Counted from the first letter of the stretch, positions 18,594 to 28,194 are shown. The stretch is DNA of 64,000 nt from Agrobacterium vitis (GCF_013337045.2 NZ_CP118259.1:186001-250000), one strand, 5' to 3'. The notes: generated by a model not told the origin, from the letters alone. Numbers and translations: made by a program.

Positions 18594-18803
18594 TCAGAAT
18601 CGACCGTCGTCATCCGGGTTGGATTCGTCTTCGGCCACGGGAATGGCATAGGAGCCTTTCAGCCAGCGCGACAGATCCTGGGTGCGGCAGCGGTCGGAGC
18701 AGAAGGGATAGTGTTCGCGGTGGGATGGATGGCCGCATTCCGGGCAGGGAAGAGGTTTGCGCAAGGGTGCGACCTTGGCAGTATGTTCTGGCTCGTCACT
18801 CAT
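18594..18803 (-). CDS. yacG: DNA gyrase inhibitor YacG, zinc-binding
   Basis: A 69-residue zinc protein. YacG binds GyrB and blocks DNA binding by gyrase in E. coli. The four metal ligands are seen as CPEC (C20, C23) and CSDRC (C35, C39), followed by the conserved DLSRWLKGSYAIP block and an acidic tail. It is the last gene of the murA-to-yacG block, 58 bases after maf, matching the common maf-yacG pairing in Alphaproteobacteria. Confidence 0.93.
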   Translation of the reverse strand: MSDEPEHTAKVAPLRKPLPCPECGHPSHREHYPFCSDRCRTQDLSRWLKGSYAIPVAEDESNPDDDGRF

Positions 18804-18861
18804 GTGTCATCCTTTGCTTGGCATCAGCCTTCACGCGCTGGGGCCTGCCTGCCGGGGCTGC

Positions 18862-19482
18862 TCATCCTTCCGACCAGCGGGCCTGCACATCCATGCCTTC
18901 GCCTGCCAGCAATTGCACGGTTTCATACAGGGGCAGGCCGACGACATTGGAATAAGAGCCGACCAGTTTCTGTACGAAACTACCGGCAATGCCCTGGATG
19001 GCATAGGCGCCAGCCTTGCCACGCCATTCACCGGACAGAATATAGGCATTGATGTCCGCTTCCGACAGACGCTTGAAGCGCACCTTGCTTTCCACCACCT
19101 TCTGGCGGATCTTGCGATCCGGCGTAATCAGGCAGACACCGGTAAACACCCAGTGATTGCGACCGGAAACCAGATTGAGCGCGGCAACGGCCTCATCGCT
19201 ATATTCGGTTTTCGGCAGCACCCGACGGCCAACGGCAACCACCGTATCGGCCGCCAGGATGAAAGCGCCTTTCCAATCCGCCTCGTCAGCACTCGCCTCC
19301 AGGGCGGCTTTGGCCTTCTCGGTTGCCAAGCGGCGCGCCAGCGAGCGTGGCTGCTCGTTTTTCAAGGGGCTTTCGTCGAGATCCATCGGCATCAGCCGAT
19401 CGGCTTCCAGGCCCACCTGCCGCAACAGTTCGACGCGGCGGGGGGAGCCTGAAGCCAGGATCAGCTTGCGTTTGCCGGCCAT
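18862..19482 (-). CDS. maf: Maf family nucleoside triphosphate pyrophosphatase
   Basis: A house-cleaning nucleotide pyrophosphatase of 206 residues that removes modified or canonical NTPs and is linked to septum arrest in other bacteria. Signatures are [12 protein letters not shown] at the N-terminus, the catalytic ILAADTVV near residue 77, and [15 protein letters not shown]. It is translated 16 bases after the infA stop, in the same transcript, as in most Rhizobiales. Confidence 0.93.
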   Translation of the reverse strand: MAGKRKLILASGSPRRVELLRQVGLEADRLMPMDLDESPLKNEQPRSLARRLATEKAKAALEASADEADWKGAFILAADTVVAVGRRVLPKTEYSDEAVAALNLVSGRNHWVFTGVCLITPDRKIRQKVVESKVRFKRLSEADINAYILSGEWRGKAGAYAIQGIAGSFVQKLVGSYSNVVGLPLYETVQLLAGEGMDVQARWSEG

Positions 19483-19498
19483 AGGCGGCTCCTCGCCG

Positions 19499-19717
19499 TT
19501 ACTTGAAGCGATAGGTGATACGGCCCTTGGTCAGGTCGTAGGGTGTCATTTCCACCAGGACCTTGTCGCCAGCCAGCACGCGGATGCGGTTCTTGCGCAT
19601 ACGGCCAGCCGTATGGGCGATAATTTCATGTTCGTTTTCGAGCTTCACCCGGAATGTGGCGTTCGGCAGCAGTTCCGTAACGACACCGGGGAATTCGAGG
19701 ACTTCTTCTTTAGCCAT
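19499..19717 (-). CDS. infA: Translation initiation factor IF-1
   Basis: IF-1 binds the 30S A site and helps IF-2 and IF-3 during initiation. The 72-residue OB-fold protein [13 protein letters not shown]...GRITYRFK is full length and highly typical, including [19 protein letters not shown]. The 121-bp spacer before it suggests it has its own promoter within the block. Confidence 0.98.
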   Translation of the reverse strand: MAKEEVLEFPGVVTELLPNATFRVKLENEHEIIAHTAGRMRKNRIRVLAGDKVLVEMTPYDLTKGRITYRFK

Positions 19718-19838
19718 TGATGCCTTGTCTTTCTGTGTGTTTCGTCGAGGCGGCTACCGCCCCGGTCAAAATGTGGCCGGAACCTACACAATCACTGGGC
19801 TTTTGTGAACCTTGTAGATCGGGCTTTTCGAATTTGTT

Positions 19839-20342
19839 TCAAACGCCGCCAAGCGGGCTTGTTCCCGGCCGTTTGAAGCGCTGCTCGATCAGCACCGCCA
19901 GCCGGTCTCGTACCTCGCGATAGGCGGCCAGTTGCTGGTCGCGGGTATCGGCCTCGATGGTTGGGTCATGCATAGGCCAATACACCACCTCAACGGAAGA
20001 GGAGCGCGTCAGTTCCAGGGCGGCATGATGCGCTTCTGGAGCCAGAGTGACGACGAGGTCGAAAAAGTCATCCTCCAACTCGTCCAGGGTCTGCGGCTGG
20101 CGCTTGCCCAGCGAAAGCCCGATTTCATCCAGTACCACATCCACGAAAGGGTCGCGTTCGCCATGCCGCACGCCAGCCGAGGCTACATAGACACCTGACG
20201 GCAGTAACCTCTTCGCCAGGGCCTCGGCCATGGGTGAGCGAACGGCATTCATGCCGCAGAGGAACAGCACGGAGCGGGGTATGGTCCTCTCCTGGCCATG
20301 ATCGACGTTGATGCCGCTAGGGTCTTGGGTCGGTTCGCTCAT
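19839..20342 (-). CDS. Low-molecular-weight phosphotyrosine phosphatase family protein
   Basis: A protein of about 167 residues with the P-loop CGMNAVRSPMAEAL (C-x5-R-S, catalytic Cys near residue 29) and the general-acid loop MHDPTIE. This fold serves protein tyrosine phosphatases and arsenate reductases; the neighbours give no arsenic context. ATG at 20342 is 10 bases after the UPF0262 stop; a start within that gene is possible but less likely. It belongs to the hisD-UPF0262-phosphatase-infA order conserved in Rhizobiales. Confidence 0.88.
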   Translation of the reverse strand: MSEPTQDPSGINVDHGQERTIPRSVLFLCGMNAVRSPMAEALAKRLLPSGVYVASAGVRHGERDPFVDVVLDEIGLSLGKRQPQTLDELEDDFFDLVVTLAPEAHHAALELTRSSSVEVVYWPMHDPTIEADTRDQQLAAYREVRDRLAVLIEQRFKRPGTSPLGGV

Positions 20343-20352
20343 GCCGGACGCC

Positions 20353-20826
20353 TCAGCCGCGCCAATACAGCACGCAGACCAGCGTGAAGAGCCGCCGGGC
20401 ACTGTCGAAATCGAGATTGATCTTGTCTTTCAGCCGGTCTTTCAGAGTTTGCGAGCCATCGTTGTGAATGCCGCGCCGTCCCATGTCGATAGCCTCGATC
20501 TGGCTGGGCGTGGAGGAGCGGATCGCCTCATAATAGCTTTCGCAGATCATGAAATAGTCTTTGATGATCCGTCTGAGCGGCGTCAATGACAGGATATGGG
20601 TGGCGACAGCCTCGCCTTCCTGAGTGGTGATGGTGAAGACCAGCCGGGCATTCACCAGGGACAGGCTGAGGCGATAAGGTCCACCTGGATGACCGACCGG
20701 CTCGAAGGAGTTTTCCTCGATCAGATCGAAAATCGCCACCGCCCGCTCATGCTCGACATCGGGCGTCGAGCGCCCGATCGTCTCATCGAGAACGACATCG
20801 AAAAGCTTGAAGTCGCCCTTGGCCAT
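20353..20826 (-). CDS. UPF0262 family protein
   Basis: A conserved alphaproteobacterial protein of 157 residues with no known activity, opening [19 protein letters not shown] and containing [21 protein letters not shown]. It is three bases after the hisD stop and 10 bases before the phosphatase gene, so it is translated as part of the operon. The family name comes from recognised sequence and position; function is unknown. Confidence 0.88.
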   Translation of the reverse strand: MAKGDFKLFDVVLDETIGRSTPDVEHERAVAIFDLIEENSFEPVGHPGGPYRLSLSLVNARLVFTITTQEGEAVATHILSLTPLRRIIKDYFMICESYYEAIRSSTPSQIEAIDMGRRGIHNDGSQTLKDRLKDKINLDFDSARRLFTLVCVLYWRG

Positions 20827-20829
20827 CAG

Positions 20830-22128
20830 CTATTCCTCAAGATTGAGCCGGATGGCGACGGATCTGGCATGGGCATCCAGGCCTTCGCTCTTGGCGAGAG
20901 CAATCGCTGCCGGGGCCAATTGCTTGAGTTGTTGCGGGCCGAGCCGTAGGATCGAGGTACGCTTGACGAAATCCAGCACCGAGAGGCCGGAGGAAAACCG
21001 TGCCGAACGGGCTGTGGGCAGCACGTGGTTGGAGCCGCCGACATAATCGCCGATCACTTCCGGCGTATGGCGACCGATGAATATCGCGCCAGCATTGCGA
21101 ATGCCCGCCATCAGCGTATCGGGATCGGCAACTGCCAGTTCCAGATGCTCGGCGGCAATGCGATTGGCAAGCGGCAAGGAGGCGTCAAGGTTCGGGACAA
21201 TGACCAGCGCGCCAAAATCCTGCCAGCTGGCGCTGGCGGTCTCGGCCCGGCTCAATGTCTTCAACTGCCGTTCGACGGCCGCTTCAACCGCTTTGGCAAA
21301 CTCTGGATTATCGGTGATCAGAATCGATTGAGCGCCCCGGTCGTGTTCGGCCTGCGCCAGCAGATCGGCGGCAATCCAGTCGGGGTCATTGTCCTTGTCG
21401 GCGATCACAAGCACTTCCGAAGGACCGGCGATCATGTCGATGCCAACAGTGCCGAACACATGGCGCTTGGCGGCGGCCACATAGGCATTGCCGGGGCCGA
21501 CGATCTTGGCGACCGGTTCGATGGTTTGTGTGCCATAGGCGAGCGCTGCAACGGCCTGAGCGCCACCGATCCGGTATATTTCCGTCACGCCGGCAATTTT
21601 TGCCGCAGCCAGCACCGTGGGATTGATGGCGCCGCCGGAGGCAGGCACGACCATGACGACGCGCGGCACGCCAGCAACCCGGGCCGGAACGGCATTCATC
21701 AGCACGGAACTCGGATAGCTTGCCGTGCCACCCGGCACATAGAGGCCAACCGCATCAATTGCGGTCCAGCGGGAGCCGAGGCCGACGCCGATGGCGTCTT
21801 CGTAAATATCGTCCTTGGGCATCTGGCGGGCGTGGTGGCGCTCAATGCGCTCAGCGGCAAGGTGCAACGCATCGATAAGCTCAGGCGAGACCTCGGCAAA
21901 GGCAGCGTCGATTTCAGCTTCGGTGACGCGCATGGGTGTGACGGCGAAATCCAGCCCATCGAACCGATGCGAATATTCTGCCAAGGCGGCATCGCCGCGC
22001 GCCCGCACATCGTCAATAATGGTTTTGACGACTGCGTTTACATCCTCGGACACTTCCCGCTTCGTGGTGAGAAATGCGGCAAACCGCGCTTCGAAATCAT
22101 CCGATGCCTGCTCAAGCCAAACTGCCAC
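20830..22128 (-). CDS. hisD: Histidinol dehydrogenase
   Basis: HisD performs the last two steps of histidine synthesis, oxidising L-histidinol to L-histidine with NAD and zinc. The frame is open for 495 codons. The family length (about 430) and the start MAVWLEQASDDFEARF point to a GTG at 22128 with AAGGA upstream, giving 432 residues. Family segments include GLYVPGGTASYPSSVLMNAVPA, GPGNAYVAAAK, AGPSEVLVIAD, LAQAEHD and HLELAV. It is solitary here with respect to other his genes, as usual in Rhizobiaceae, where it lies in the murA-infA block. Confidence 0.95.
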   Translation of the reverse strand: MAVWLEQASDDFEARFAAFLTTKREVSEDVNAVVKTIIDDVRARGDAALAEYSHRFDGLDFAVTPMRVTEAEIDAAFAEVSPELIDALHLAAERIERHHARQMPKDDIYEDAIGVGLGSRWTAIDAVGLYVPGGTASYPSSVLMNAVPARVAGVPRVVMVVPASGGAINPTVLAAAKIAGVTEIYRIGGAQAVAALAYGTQTIEPVAKIVGPGNAYVAAAKRHVFGTVGIDMIAGPSEVLVIADKDNDPDWIAADLLAQAEHDRGAQSILITDNPEFAKAVEAAVERQLKTLSRAETASASWQDFGALVIVPNLDASLPLANRIAAEHLELAVADPDTLMAGIRNAGAIFIGRHTPEVIGDYVGGSNHVLPTARSARFSSGLSVLDFVKRTSILRLGPQQLKQLAPAAIALAKSEGLDAHARSVAIRLNLEE

Positions 22129-22177
22129 TGCGCCTAATTCCTTCTTTCCGGCCTGCCTATTCCTCAGGCTCCGGCCA

Positions 22178-22645
22178 TCAAGCTCCGGGATGCCGGGGCC
22201 TTGATGTGGTTTCCCACGCGCCGCCGGTATCTGCAAGCTGTACTTCAATGCATTCAACATCCAAAGCAATGGTGGCACCCGCCGCGCATACCAGCTCCAG
22301 CCGGCCTTCAGGGCCATCGCCCTTGCCGTCGCCCTTGGGTGTGAAGGTCACAGCCAGCAGGTTCATCACCTGGTCCTTGTCCGTCTGGCTTATGCCGATG
22401 GAGCGCACCGCCTGCACTCGCTTGATGGTGAGTAAGGCCCGGCGGCGCTCGAAGCTCTTGGCGCGGCGAAATATTCCGCCACCTTTTCCGGCTTTTTCCC
22501 AGACGAAACGGTTGACGGCGACCGAAAACACCCCGGACTTTGCCGCATAATCCACGTCAGCTGGCTTGAACACCGCATCCTGCATATGGGCAGAGAGAAT
22601 GGCGAGATCTTCCTCGTCCAGCGATAGAAGCTTGAGATCGGTCAT
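22178..22645 (-). CDS. DUF2948 family protein
   Basis: A conserved alphaproteobacterial protein of about 155 residues without known function, recognised by MTDLKLLSLDEEDLAILSAH, DAVFKPADV, RRRALLTIKRVQ and the C-terminal IALDVECIEVQLADTGGAW. It always lies between murA and hisD in related genomes. An in-frame ATG six bases earlier (22651) is an equal candidate start. The stop is 49 bases before the hisD GTG. Confidence 0.85.
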   Translation of the reverse strand: MTDLKLLSLDEEDLAILSAHMQDAVFKPADVDYAAKSGVFSVAVNRFVWEKAGKGGGIFRRAKSFERRRALLTIKRVQAVRSIGISQTDKDQVMNLLAVTFTPKGDGKGDGPEGRLELVCAAGATIALDVECIEVQLADTGGAWETTSRPRHPGA

Positions 22646-22744
22646 GCGCATGGCCCCACTATTGCAATTGCTCTTGCAGATAGGTTGCCCGCCGTCATTA
22701 AGCAACGGGCAGCCTTGCTTCAAGAGCTTGAAATATAGGCGTGG

Positions 22745-24037
22745 TCAGTCGCTGATTCGTTCCACAATCGCACCGCAGCGGGTCAGTTTTTCTTCCAAAC
22801 GTTCGAAGCCGCGGTCCAGATGATAGACACGGTTGACCAATGTCTCGCCCTCGGCGGCAAGACCGGCGATGACCAGTGAGACAGAGGCGCGCAGATCGGT
22901 CGCCATGACCGGCGCGCCACGTAGCCGCTGTACGCCTTCGATACGGGCCGTCTGGCCGCTGAGGGTGATCTTGGCGCCGAGCCGTGCCAGTTCCTGCACA
23001 TGCATGAAGCGGTTTTCGAAAATCGTTTCCGTCACATGCGCCACGCCCTGGGCGCGGGTCATCAGGCCCATGAACTGCGCCTGCAAGTCAGTCGGGAAGC
23101 CTGGAAACGGTTCGGTGACGATATCGACCGGGCGGATGGCATCGCCATGACCGATGACGCGAATGCCATCCTCGATGGCAGTGACTTCGGCACCAGCCCG
23201 ACGCAAAGCTTCGACGGCGGTGTCGAGCAGGGTGATATCGGTGCCTTCCAGCGTCACGTCACCGCCGGTCATGGCCACGGCCATGGCATAGGTGCCGGTC
23301 TCGATCCGGTCCGGCAGAACCCGGTGACGGGCGCCGGACAGGCTGGTCACACCCTCGATGGTGATAGTGGCTGTGCCTTGGCCGGTGATTTTCGCGCCCA
23401 TGGCGTTCAGGCAATTGGCGAGGTCCACCACTTCGGGCTCACGCGCCGCATTGTGGATCACCGTTGTGCCACGTGCCAGCGATGCGGCCATCAGCATGAC
23501 GTGGGTGGCGCCAACGGAAACCTTGGGGAATGTATAGCTCGCGCCAATCAAGCCGCCCTTTGGAGCCGTGGCTTCGATATAGCCACTGTCGATCTCCAGA
23601 GTGGCGCCCAGCGCGCGCAGACCGTCGATGAACAGATCGACCGGGCGGGTGCCGATGGCGCAGCCGCCAGGCAGCGAGACGCGAGCCTTGCCCTCACGAG
23701 CGAGAAGCGGGCCGATCACCCAGAAGCTGGCGCGCATTTTGGACACCAGCTCATAGGGCGCATTGGTATCGACAATGGTGCGGCAGGTGAAATGGATGGT
23801 GCGGGAATAGCTGCCGGATTGGCGCTCGCGCCGTCCATTGACGGCAATATCGACGCCATGATTGCCCAGAATGCGCAACAGCAGCTCGACATCGGCCAGA
23901 TGCGGCACATTTTCCAGCGTCAGCGTGTCGCTGGTCAGGAGCGAGGCGATCATCAAGGGCAGGGCGGCGTTTTTGGCGCCGGAGATTGGAATGATGCCGT
24001 TAAGGGCGTTGCCGCCGACAATCCTGATACGATCCAT
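22745..24037 (-). CDS. murA: UDP-N-acetylglucosamine 1-carboxyvinyltransferase
   Basis: MurA transfers enolpyruvate from PEP to UDP-GlcNAc, the first committed step of peptidoglycan synthesis. It has 430 residues starting [23 protein letters not shown]. The catalytic, fosfomycin-targeted cysteine is present in [13 protein letters not shown]. Other typical parts are [18 protein letters not shown] and the C-terminal [11 protein letters not shown]. It is the first gene of the housekeeping block reading toward yacG. Confidence 0.96.
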   Translation of the reverse strand: MDRIRIVGGNALNGIIPISGAKNAALPLMIASLLTSDTLTLENVPHLADVELLLRILGNHGVDIAVNGRRERQSGSYSRTIHFTCRTIVDTNAPYELVSKMRASFWVIGPLLAREGKARVSLPGGCAIGTRPVDLFIDGLRALGATLEIDSGYIEATAPKGGLIGASYTFPKVSVGATHVMLMAASLARGTTVIHNAAREPEVVDLANCLNAMGAKITGQGTATITIEGVTSLSGARHRVLPDRIETGTYAMAVAMTGGDVTLEGTDITLLDTAVEALRRAGAEVTAIEDGIRVIGHGDAIRPVDIVTEPFPGFPTDLQAQFMGLMTRAQGVAHVTETIFENRFMHVQELARLGAKITLSGQTARIEGVQRLRGAPVMATDLRASVSLVIAGLAAEGETLVNRVYHLDRGFERLEEKLTRCGAIVERISD

Positions 24038-24171
24038 AAAGAGTGATCAGGGGGCAAGGCCTGCCCCCGCCTTTCTTGGTTTGAAGAGTGTGTCGCGCCA
24101 TGACAGCAATGAGTGGCACTGCAATGCACGCGGTGTTTAGAGGAAAACCGCCAGCCGTTCAATTCGCCGTT

Positions 24172-24405
24172 TCACGTTTCAGTGTCATCCGGTTGGGGCA
24201 AATGTGCGGCGGGCAGTCCATCTGTTTCATCGGCACCGCCAGCCCGGCGCGCCCGCGCCTGACTTTTGCGGCGCATCAGGTTTTTCCGCAATTTCTGCGC
24301 CGCCCGTTCACGCCGGCGCTCCGCCTGCGCCTGGGTGTTCAGCGCAGCAATCCGCTTGGCTTCTGCCACGCGCTCGGCCTTGGATGTATCGGTCTCGTCT
24401 GTCAT
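24172..24405 (-). CDS. Small basic conserved hypothetical protein
   Basis: A 77-residue, highly charged protein (MTDETDTSKAERVAEAKRI...) with a long Arg/Lys/Ala/Glu helix and an acidic tail. No domain is recognised. ATG at 24405 is preferred to an upstream start at 24423. It lies on the same strand ahead of murA, separated by a GC-rich hairpin (24050-24068). The charge pattern suggests RNA or DNA contact, but that is only a guess. Confidence 0.6.
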   Translation of the reverse strand: MTDETDTSKAERVAEAKRIAALNTQAQAERRRERAAQKLRKNLMRRKSQARARRAGGADETDGLPAAHLPQPDDTET

Positions 24406-24555
24406 GGCGGCGTCATAGCGCAAATGTGGATAAACCGGAAGATAGGCAAGGTTTTGCTATTTTATTCGCCCAACCACGTTTTGCTGCTTGCGCGCCCCGT
24501 CATCCTGTGGCAATAGCCCCCTCGTTCCGGAGCGGCACAGACCGCTTCGCCAGAT

Positions 24556-24630
24556 GCTGCTATAGCTCAGGGGTAGAGCACTCCCTTGGTAAGGGAGAGG
24601 CCGAGAGTTCAAATCTCTCTAGCAGCACCA
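24556..24630 (+). tRNA. tRNA-Thr (GGT)
   Basis: 75 nt including the encoded CCA: acceptor GCTGCTA, D-arm GCTCAGGGGTAGAGC, anticodon stem CTCCC/GGGAG with anticodon GGT, T-arm GAGAGTTCAAATCTCTC. It marks the left edge of the accessory region, although no repeated tRNA 3-prime end was found further right. Confidence 0.97.
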
Positions 24631-24756
24631 TTTCATCCCACTAAAATTGTTAGAAACTTTGTTCTCGTTCATACCGGTTGATTGCCATGACCAGCAGTCG
24701 TGCTGAAAACGGCAGCCTGTGAATCAGCGATTAACCGTTTTGGGAAACCTGAATGT

Positions 24757-24949
24757 TGATCCGACCTACAGTCTCGATCCTAATCCGATCGAAATGATGT
24801 TTGCAAAGCCTATGATTTTTGTCAGAAAAGCAGAAGATCGGACGGCCGAAACAACATGGAGGCGCCTCACACAACTCCTCACGGCATTCACCCCACCATA
24901 CGAGAGTGTGAAAAACTATCTCAGGCGTGCTGTATTTGGTTCAAAATAA
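24757..24949 (+). pseudogene. IS630-family transposase remnant (C-terminal end)
   Basis: The reading frame gives LDPNPIEMMFAKPM...RTAETTWRRLTQLLTAFTP...NYLRRA, matching the last about 60 residues of IS630-type transposases, in which the E of NPIE is the third catalytic acid. Everything upstream of this motif is missing. The remainder of the 24631-25135 spacer shows no other gene. Confidence 0.7.
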
Positions 24950-25135
24950 ACCCGACCTATTCTCGGTTCGGTCGCCGCTCAGAATATCAGTTCCTTCGGG
25001 CATATGGGCAACCTTCCCGTTGCCGCCATAGAGGCTGCAATGCAATATTTCCCTACAACAAGACCCTCGGAACCGAATGAGGTTTGGCTGAACTACGAAG
25101 CGGTCTGTTTCGCTATCGAGGAATAAGGAAAACAG

Positions 25136-26563
25136 ATGAAGCGCTTTCTAGCAATATTTCTTGGGCTCCCGCTCGCTACCAATATGGCTGCGGCGCAGAC
25201 AGCAACGACATTCAAAGACCTGAGCATAACAGGATCCAGCACCCTGAAGGGGCCTGTTAATACAGAGCAAACGGTGGTCACTGGCAATCCCGGCACGCAA
25301 ATGCTCGCCAACAACAACTACATCGGCAGTTTCAACGCCAATTGCGGGACATCCTTCTGCGTCGGATGGGCGGATCAAATGACATTTGGAGGCCCCAACT
25401 CCTATGGCGGGTACTCGGCAGGGTACGACCTCCTATATCAAAACGCCCCTACCGCCTCGGGAAATACCAATGCCAACTATGTTGCGCGCACGGCGATCGC
25501 CCGCACTGCGACAGGTGATGGTGGAAGGAACCTCACGACTAGCGCTCGCGGCGCATACTTCGGTATTGGTCCAGAATGTGTTCTTCTGGGAGGTGCTGTC
25601 AACGTCCTGAATTGTACGGCGGCCGAATTCGGTGTGGCGGTAAATGCTGGCGCCACCGTCAAGTATAAATCGCTTTCGCAGTTCTCGTCCAAACCGGACG
25701 ATGCCGTGGCAGGCTCCGCAGTCGACACGATGTTGTGGCTCTATGATCAGTCATCCGCGACCAACCCGAACCACCGTGTCGGCATTCTGTTTGGAACGCC
25801 TGACACCGTAAATGAGTGGCCAATTACGGCGACAGGCACGCTTATCGGGGCCGAGAAAAATAGCGGCGAGGTCAATGCAGGATATGGCGTAGACTTCCGC
25901 CAAGTCGCCTTCGCCAGGTGTTCTTTCGCCAGCTTGAACTTTTGTGTGGATGGCGGCGGCGGAATAAACGCTCAGCAATTGGTGGTCAATAGATCGTCGC
26001 CACAAGTTATGTTCTATGATACATCGGGTGGCACCGATACGAAACGGCTCCGCCTCATCCAAGCGCGTGGCACGTTCCATCTGCAGACTGGCAACGATGC
26101 AGGGACTACTTACACAGACGCCTATGAAGTTTCGTCGGATGCGACGGGTCCGAAAGGCCATACCTGGTCTACGTCAACTTCCGCTGGCACGTCGATCAAG
26201 CAGATGACCCTGAACTCGTCTGGGGAGCTTTCCGTTGCGGGCCGCGCCATCGCGCCTGCCACGATTTCCTCCGGGGTCAAGCCGACTTCAAGCGGAACAT
26301 GCGTGGCCGGCTCATTCATCGGCGGGGCGACTGTGGGAGGGTTCACCACCGCTTCGACGTGCACCACTGGACAAACGATTGTCCTTAACTTCTCGGTTGA
26401 GTCTTCGACAGGTTGGGCTTGTCACGTAACGAACACCAACCATCCAACTGATTCCACCTATCAGCCTATCCAATCTGCTTACACGGTCAACACCGCGACA
26501 TTCTCCGGACAAAACCTGCCGCAGGCTGGTGATAAGCTTTTGTTCTCCTGCCAGGGCTTCTAG
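25136..26563 (+). CDS. Secreted protein resembling phage tail fibre or tail-spike modules
   Basis: A 475-residue protein with a clear Sec signal peptide (MKRFLAIFLGLPLATNMAAAQ, cleavage after AAA or AQ). The body is rich in Gly, Ser, Thr and Asn with repeated beta-type segments and patterns common in phage and prophage tail-fibre proteins (for example VVNRSSPQVMFYDTSGGTDTKRLRL and GTIGAEKNSG-like turns). A C-terminal domain runs from TSSGTCVAGSFIGG and holds several cysteines, ending SFSCQGF-like (LLFSCQGF). No phage genes surround it. The signal peptide implies periplasmic or extracellular placement. Its TAG stop falls in a dispersed repeat. The function is unknown; adhesin or remodelled tail fibre are options. 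Confidence 0.6.
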   Translation: MKRFLAIFLGLPLATNMAAAQTATTFKDLSITGSSTLKGPVNTEQTVVTGNPGTQMLANNNYIGSFNANCGTSFCVGWADQMTFGGPNSYGGYSAGYDLLYQNAPTASGNTNANYVARTAIARTATGDGGRNLTTSARGAYFGIGPECVLLGGAVNVLNCTAAEFGVAVNAGATVKYKSLSQFSSKPDDAVAGSAVDTMLWLYDQSSATNPNHRVGILFGTPDTVNEWPITATGTLIGAEKNSGEVNAGYGVDFRQVAFARCSFASLNFCVDGGGGINAQQLVVNRSSPQVMFYDTSGGTDTKRLRLIQARGTFHLQTGNDAGTTYTDAYEVSSDATGPKGHTWSTSTSAGTSIKQMTLNSSGELSVAGRAIAPATISSGVKPTSSGTCVAGSFIGGATVGGFTTASTCTTGQTIVLNFSVESSTGWACHVTNTNHPTDSTYQPIQSAYTVNTATFSGQNLPQAGDKLLFSCQGF

Positions 26564-26666
26564 AGTTTGTCAGGGAAAAGTGAAAATCGATTTTCACTAA
26601 TAGACAAATGAAAACAAGATAATCTGGAGTCTGTCTAGTTCAATTTGAACCTAACAGACTTTAGAT
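26561..26666 (+). repeat. Dispersed palindromic repeat, copy 3
   Basis: Runs from TAGAGTTTGTCAGGGAAAAGTG to a terminal imperfect hairpin (GAGTCTGTCTAGTTCAATTTGAACCTAACAGACTTTAG). It has the same architecture as copy 1 but more mismatches, and again starts at the TAG stop of the preceding gene. Confidence 0.82.
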
Positions 26667-26739
26667 CTTTTTCGTCATTTTGTGACTCGAATCGAATTCT
26701 TCCGTGACCTCCGTTGTGATTCAGCGATATTTGCTGAAT

Positions 26740-27050
26740 GGAGGCCGGTATCTCATGTATCGGCAGGCCCGCACCGTAAGCCGCCAGGGCGCCGTTCTCG
26801 ACCGCTTTAATCTTGCCAATTGGGTCGGCAGGGCAGCGTTCGAATTGCGTCCCGTCTTCAATGCGCTTATCGCCGACCTGAAGCGCTCGACCAAGCTGTT
26901 CATGGATGAGACCCGTGCTCCGGTTCTCGATACTGGCTCACGCAAGGCCAATGGCTTATCTGACAACCACACTCACTACCATCGTCAATGGCCACAAACA
27001 GAGCTGGATTGAGGAGCGGCTTCCTTGGAGTTCTCCCCCCTTTCGTTAAA
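26740..27050 (+). pseudogene. IS66-family transposase remnant with internal deletion
   Basis: One frame gives YRQARTVSRQGAVLDRFNLANWVGRAAFELRPVF and DLKRSTKLFMDETRAPVLD, the central IS66 TnpC region. From about 26947 another frame gives AYLTTTLTTIVNGHKQSWIEERLPW, the TnpC C-terminus. The segment between them in an intact element is missing, so the gene is dead. Confidence 0.8.
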
Positions 27051-27093
27051 CACACCTCTTTCGAGAGGATCGTACTTGTCGTAAAACACTTGC

Positions 27094-27390
27094 ATGAAAA
27101 ACGAATTGGTTCATGAAATCTGGCTCGATCCCGAGCCAGATGGTCAATTGCTCCCCGGCCTTTGTCTGGCTGGTCCCATGGGAGACGGTTTTAGAGCGCT
27201 CCTTAATGAGGGGGCTGTGAAGGCGGGTGAAGTAACTGGTCAAAGCCATTTCGATGTCATGACGAAATACTGGAAGCTTCAGGGCTGGGGCAAGTATAAT
27301 ACGGAGCACCGACAGGATCACGAGCCATACCCGGACGAGTGGGTTCGAATTCAACGACATTTTTTCGACGCTATGGGAATTGTAGATTGA
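27094..27390 (+). CDS. Small hypothetical protein
   Basis: A 98-residue open frame (MKNELVHEIWLDPEPDGQLL...) with the segments GLCLAGPMGDGFRALL and EPYPDEWVRIQRHFF. It looks like a real folded protein by composition, with many aromatic and acidic residues, but no domain is recognised. No good ribosome-binding site precedes the ATG. It is flanked by IS66 and IS3 remnants, so it may be a passenger or an orphan. Confidence 0.5.
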   Translation: MKNELVHEIWLDPEPDGQLLPGLCLAGPMGDGFRALLNEGAVKAGEVTGQSHFDVMTKYWKLQGWGKYNTEHRQDHEPYPDEWVRIQRHFFDAMGIVD

Positions 27391-27555
27391 CTGCGATGAC
27401 AGCTCATTCGCATGGCGTTGAACAACACCAGTTTTACAGGCGAGCAATGTATTTTTAGTGATGTGTGATTGGCACATTGCTTATCATCGCAGCACTATTA
27501 TCGAATGATCTTCGGGAGCGTTTTGTATGGCGAACGTAGCAGAAAAGTCGCTGCG

Positions 27556-27884
27556 TGCTTCGAGGCTATCCCAAGACGATCAGGGTGGACAATGGCAGCG
27601 AATTCATCTCCCGTGATCTCGACCTCTGGGCCTATGCGAACAACGTCACCCTGGACTTCTCGCGGCCAGGCAAGCCGACAGACAACGGCTTCATCGAGGC
27701 GTTCAACAGCAAGCTGAGGTCGGAGTGCCTGAACGCCCATTGGTTCCTGACCCTTGCAGATTCCCGCGAAAAGTTGGAGACTTGGCGTAAGTACTACAAC
27801 GAGGAACGTCCTCACTCGGCGATCGGATATAACGTCCCCATTGCCCTGCATAATCCCGGTGGCGCAACCAGCCAGCCATCGTGA
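27556..27884 (+). pseudogene. IS3-family OrfB transposase remnant
   Basis: The frame gives TIRVDNGSEFISRDLDLWAY, DFSRPGKPTDNGFIEAFNS and RPHSAIGY, the C-terminal DDE half of an IS3/IS407-type integrase core. The same region in the intact element at 33384-34620 is clearly homologous but not identical, so this is a separate, truncated copy. Terminal sequence may extend to about 27935. The surrounding 27391-28194 shows no further gene. Confidence 0.8.
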
Positions 27885-28194
27885 TCAGAGCCGGAAAACT
27901 CTAATTCCCGGCGGTCCAAGGTTTGGTCCCAGAGCAATAATAGGTCGGACTCTACTAAAATTTTGAAGGATTATCGGGTTCGGTTCAGCATCACCATCTC
28001 CAACTCGCATCAAAAAAACCTGAGTTGCGTACTGTGCCGCATTATTAAACAATATCTTTCAAGATGTTGTATTTATTATTTTTCTTCGAATGATCCCCTT
28101 GATCAGGGGATTGCTGTCCGGCAACGTTCCCCTTATAATAAGGGAAAAAATGACGATCAGCAGTCGACGTGAAACTAGATATGGAAATTACAGC

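Noticed and set aside
24050..24068. GC hairpin (GGGGGCA / TGCCCCC) between the small basic gene and murA as a terminator or attenuator
   Set aside because: The stem is only 7 bp with no T run, so it was not listed as a feature.
24600..24630. tRNA-Thr 3-prime end as an integration site with a second att copy further right
   Set aside because: No repeat of the T-arm and acceptor sequence was found around 55.4-56.8 kb or elsewhere, and there is no integrase gene.
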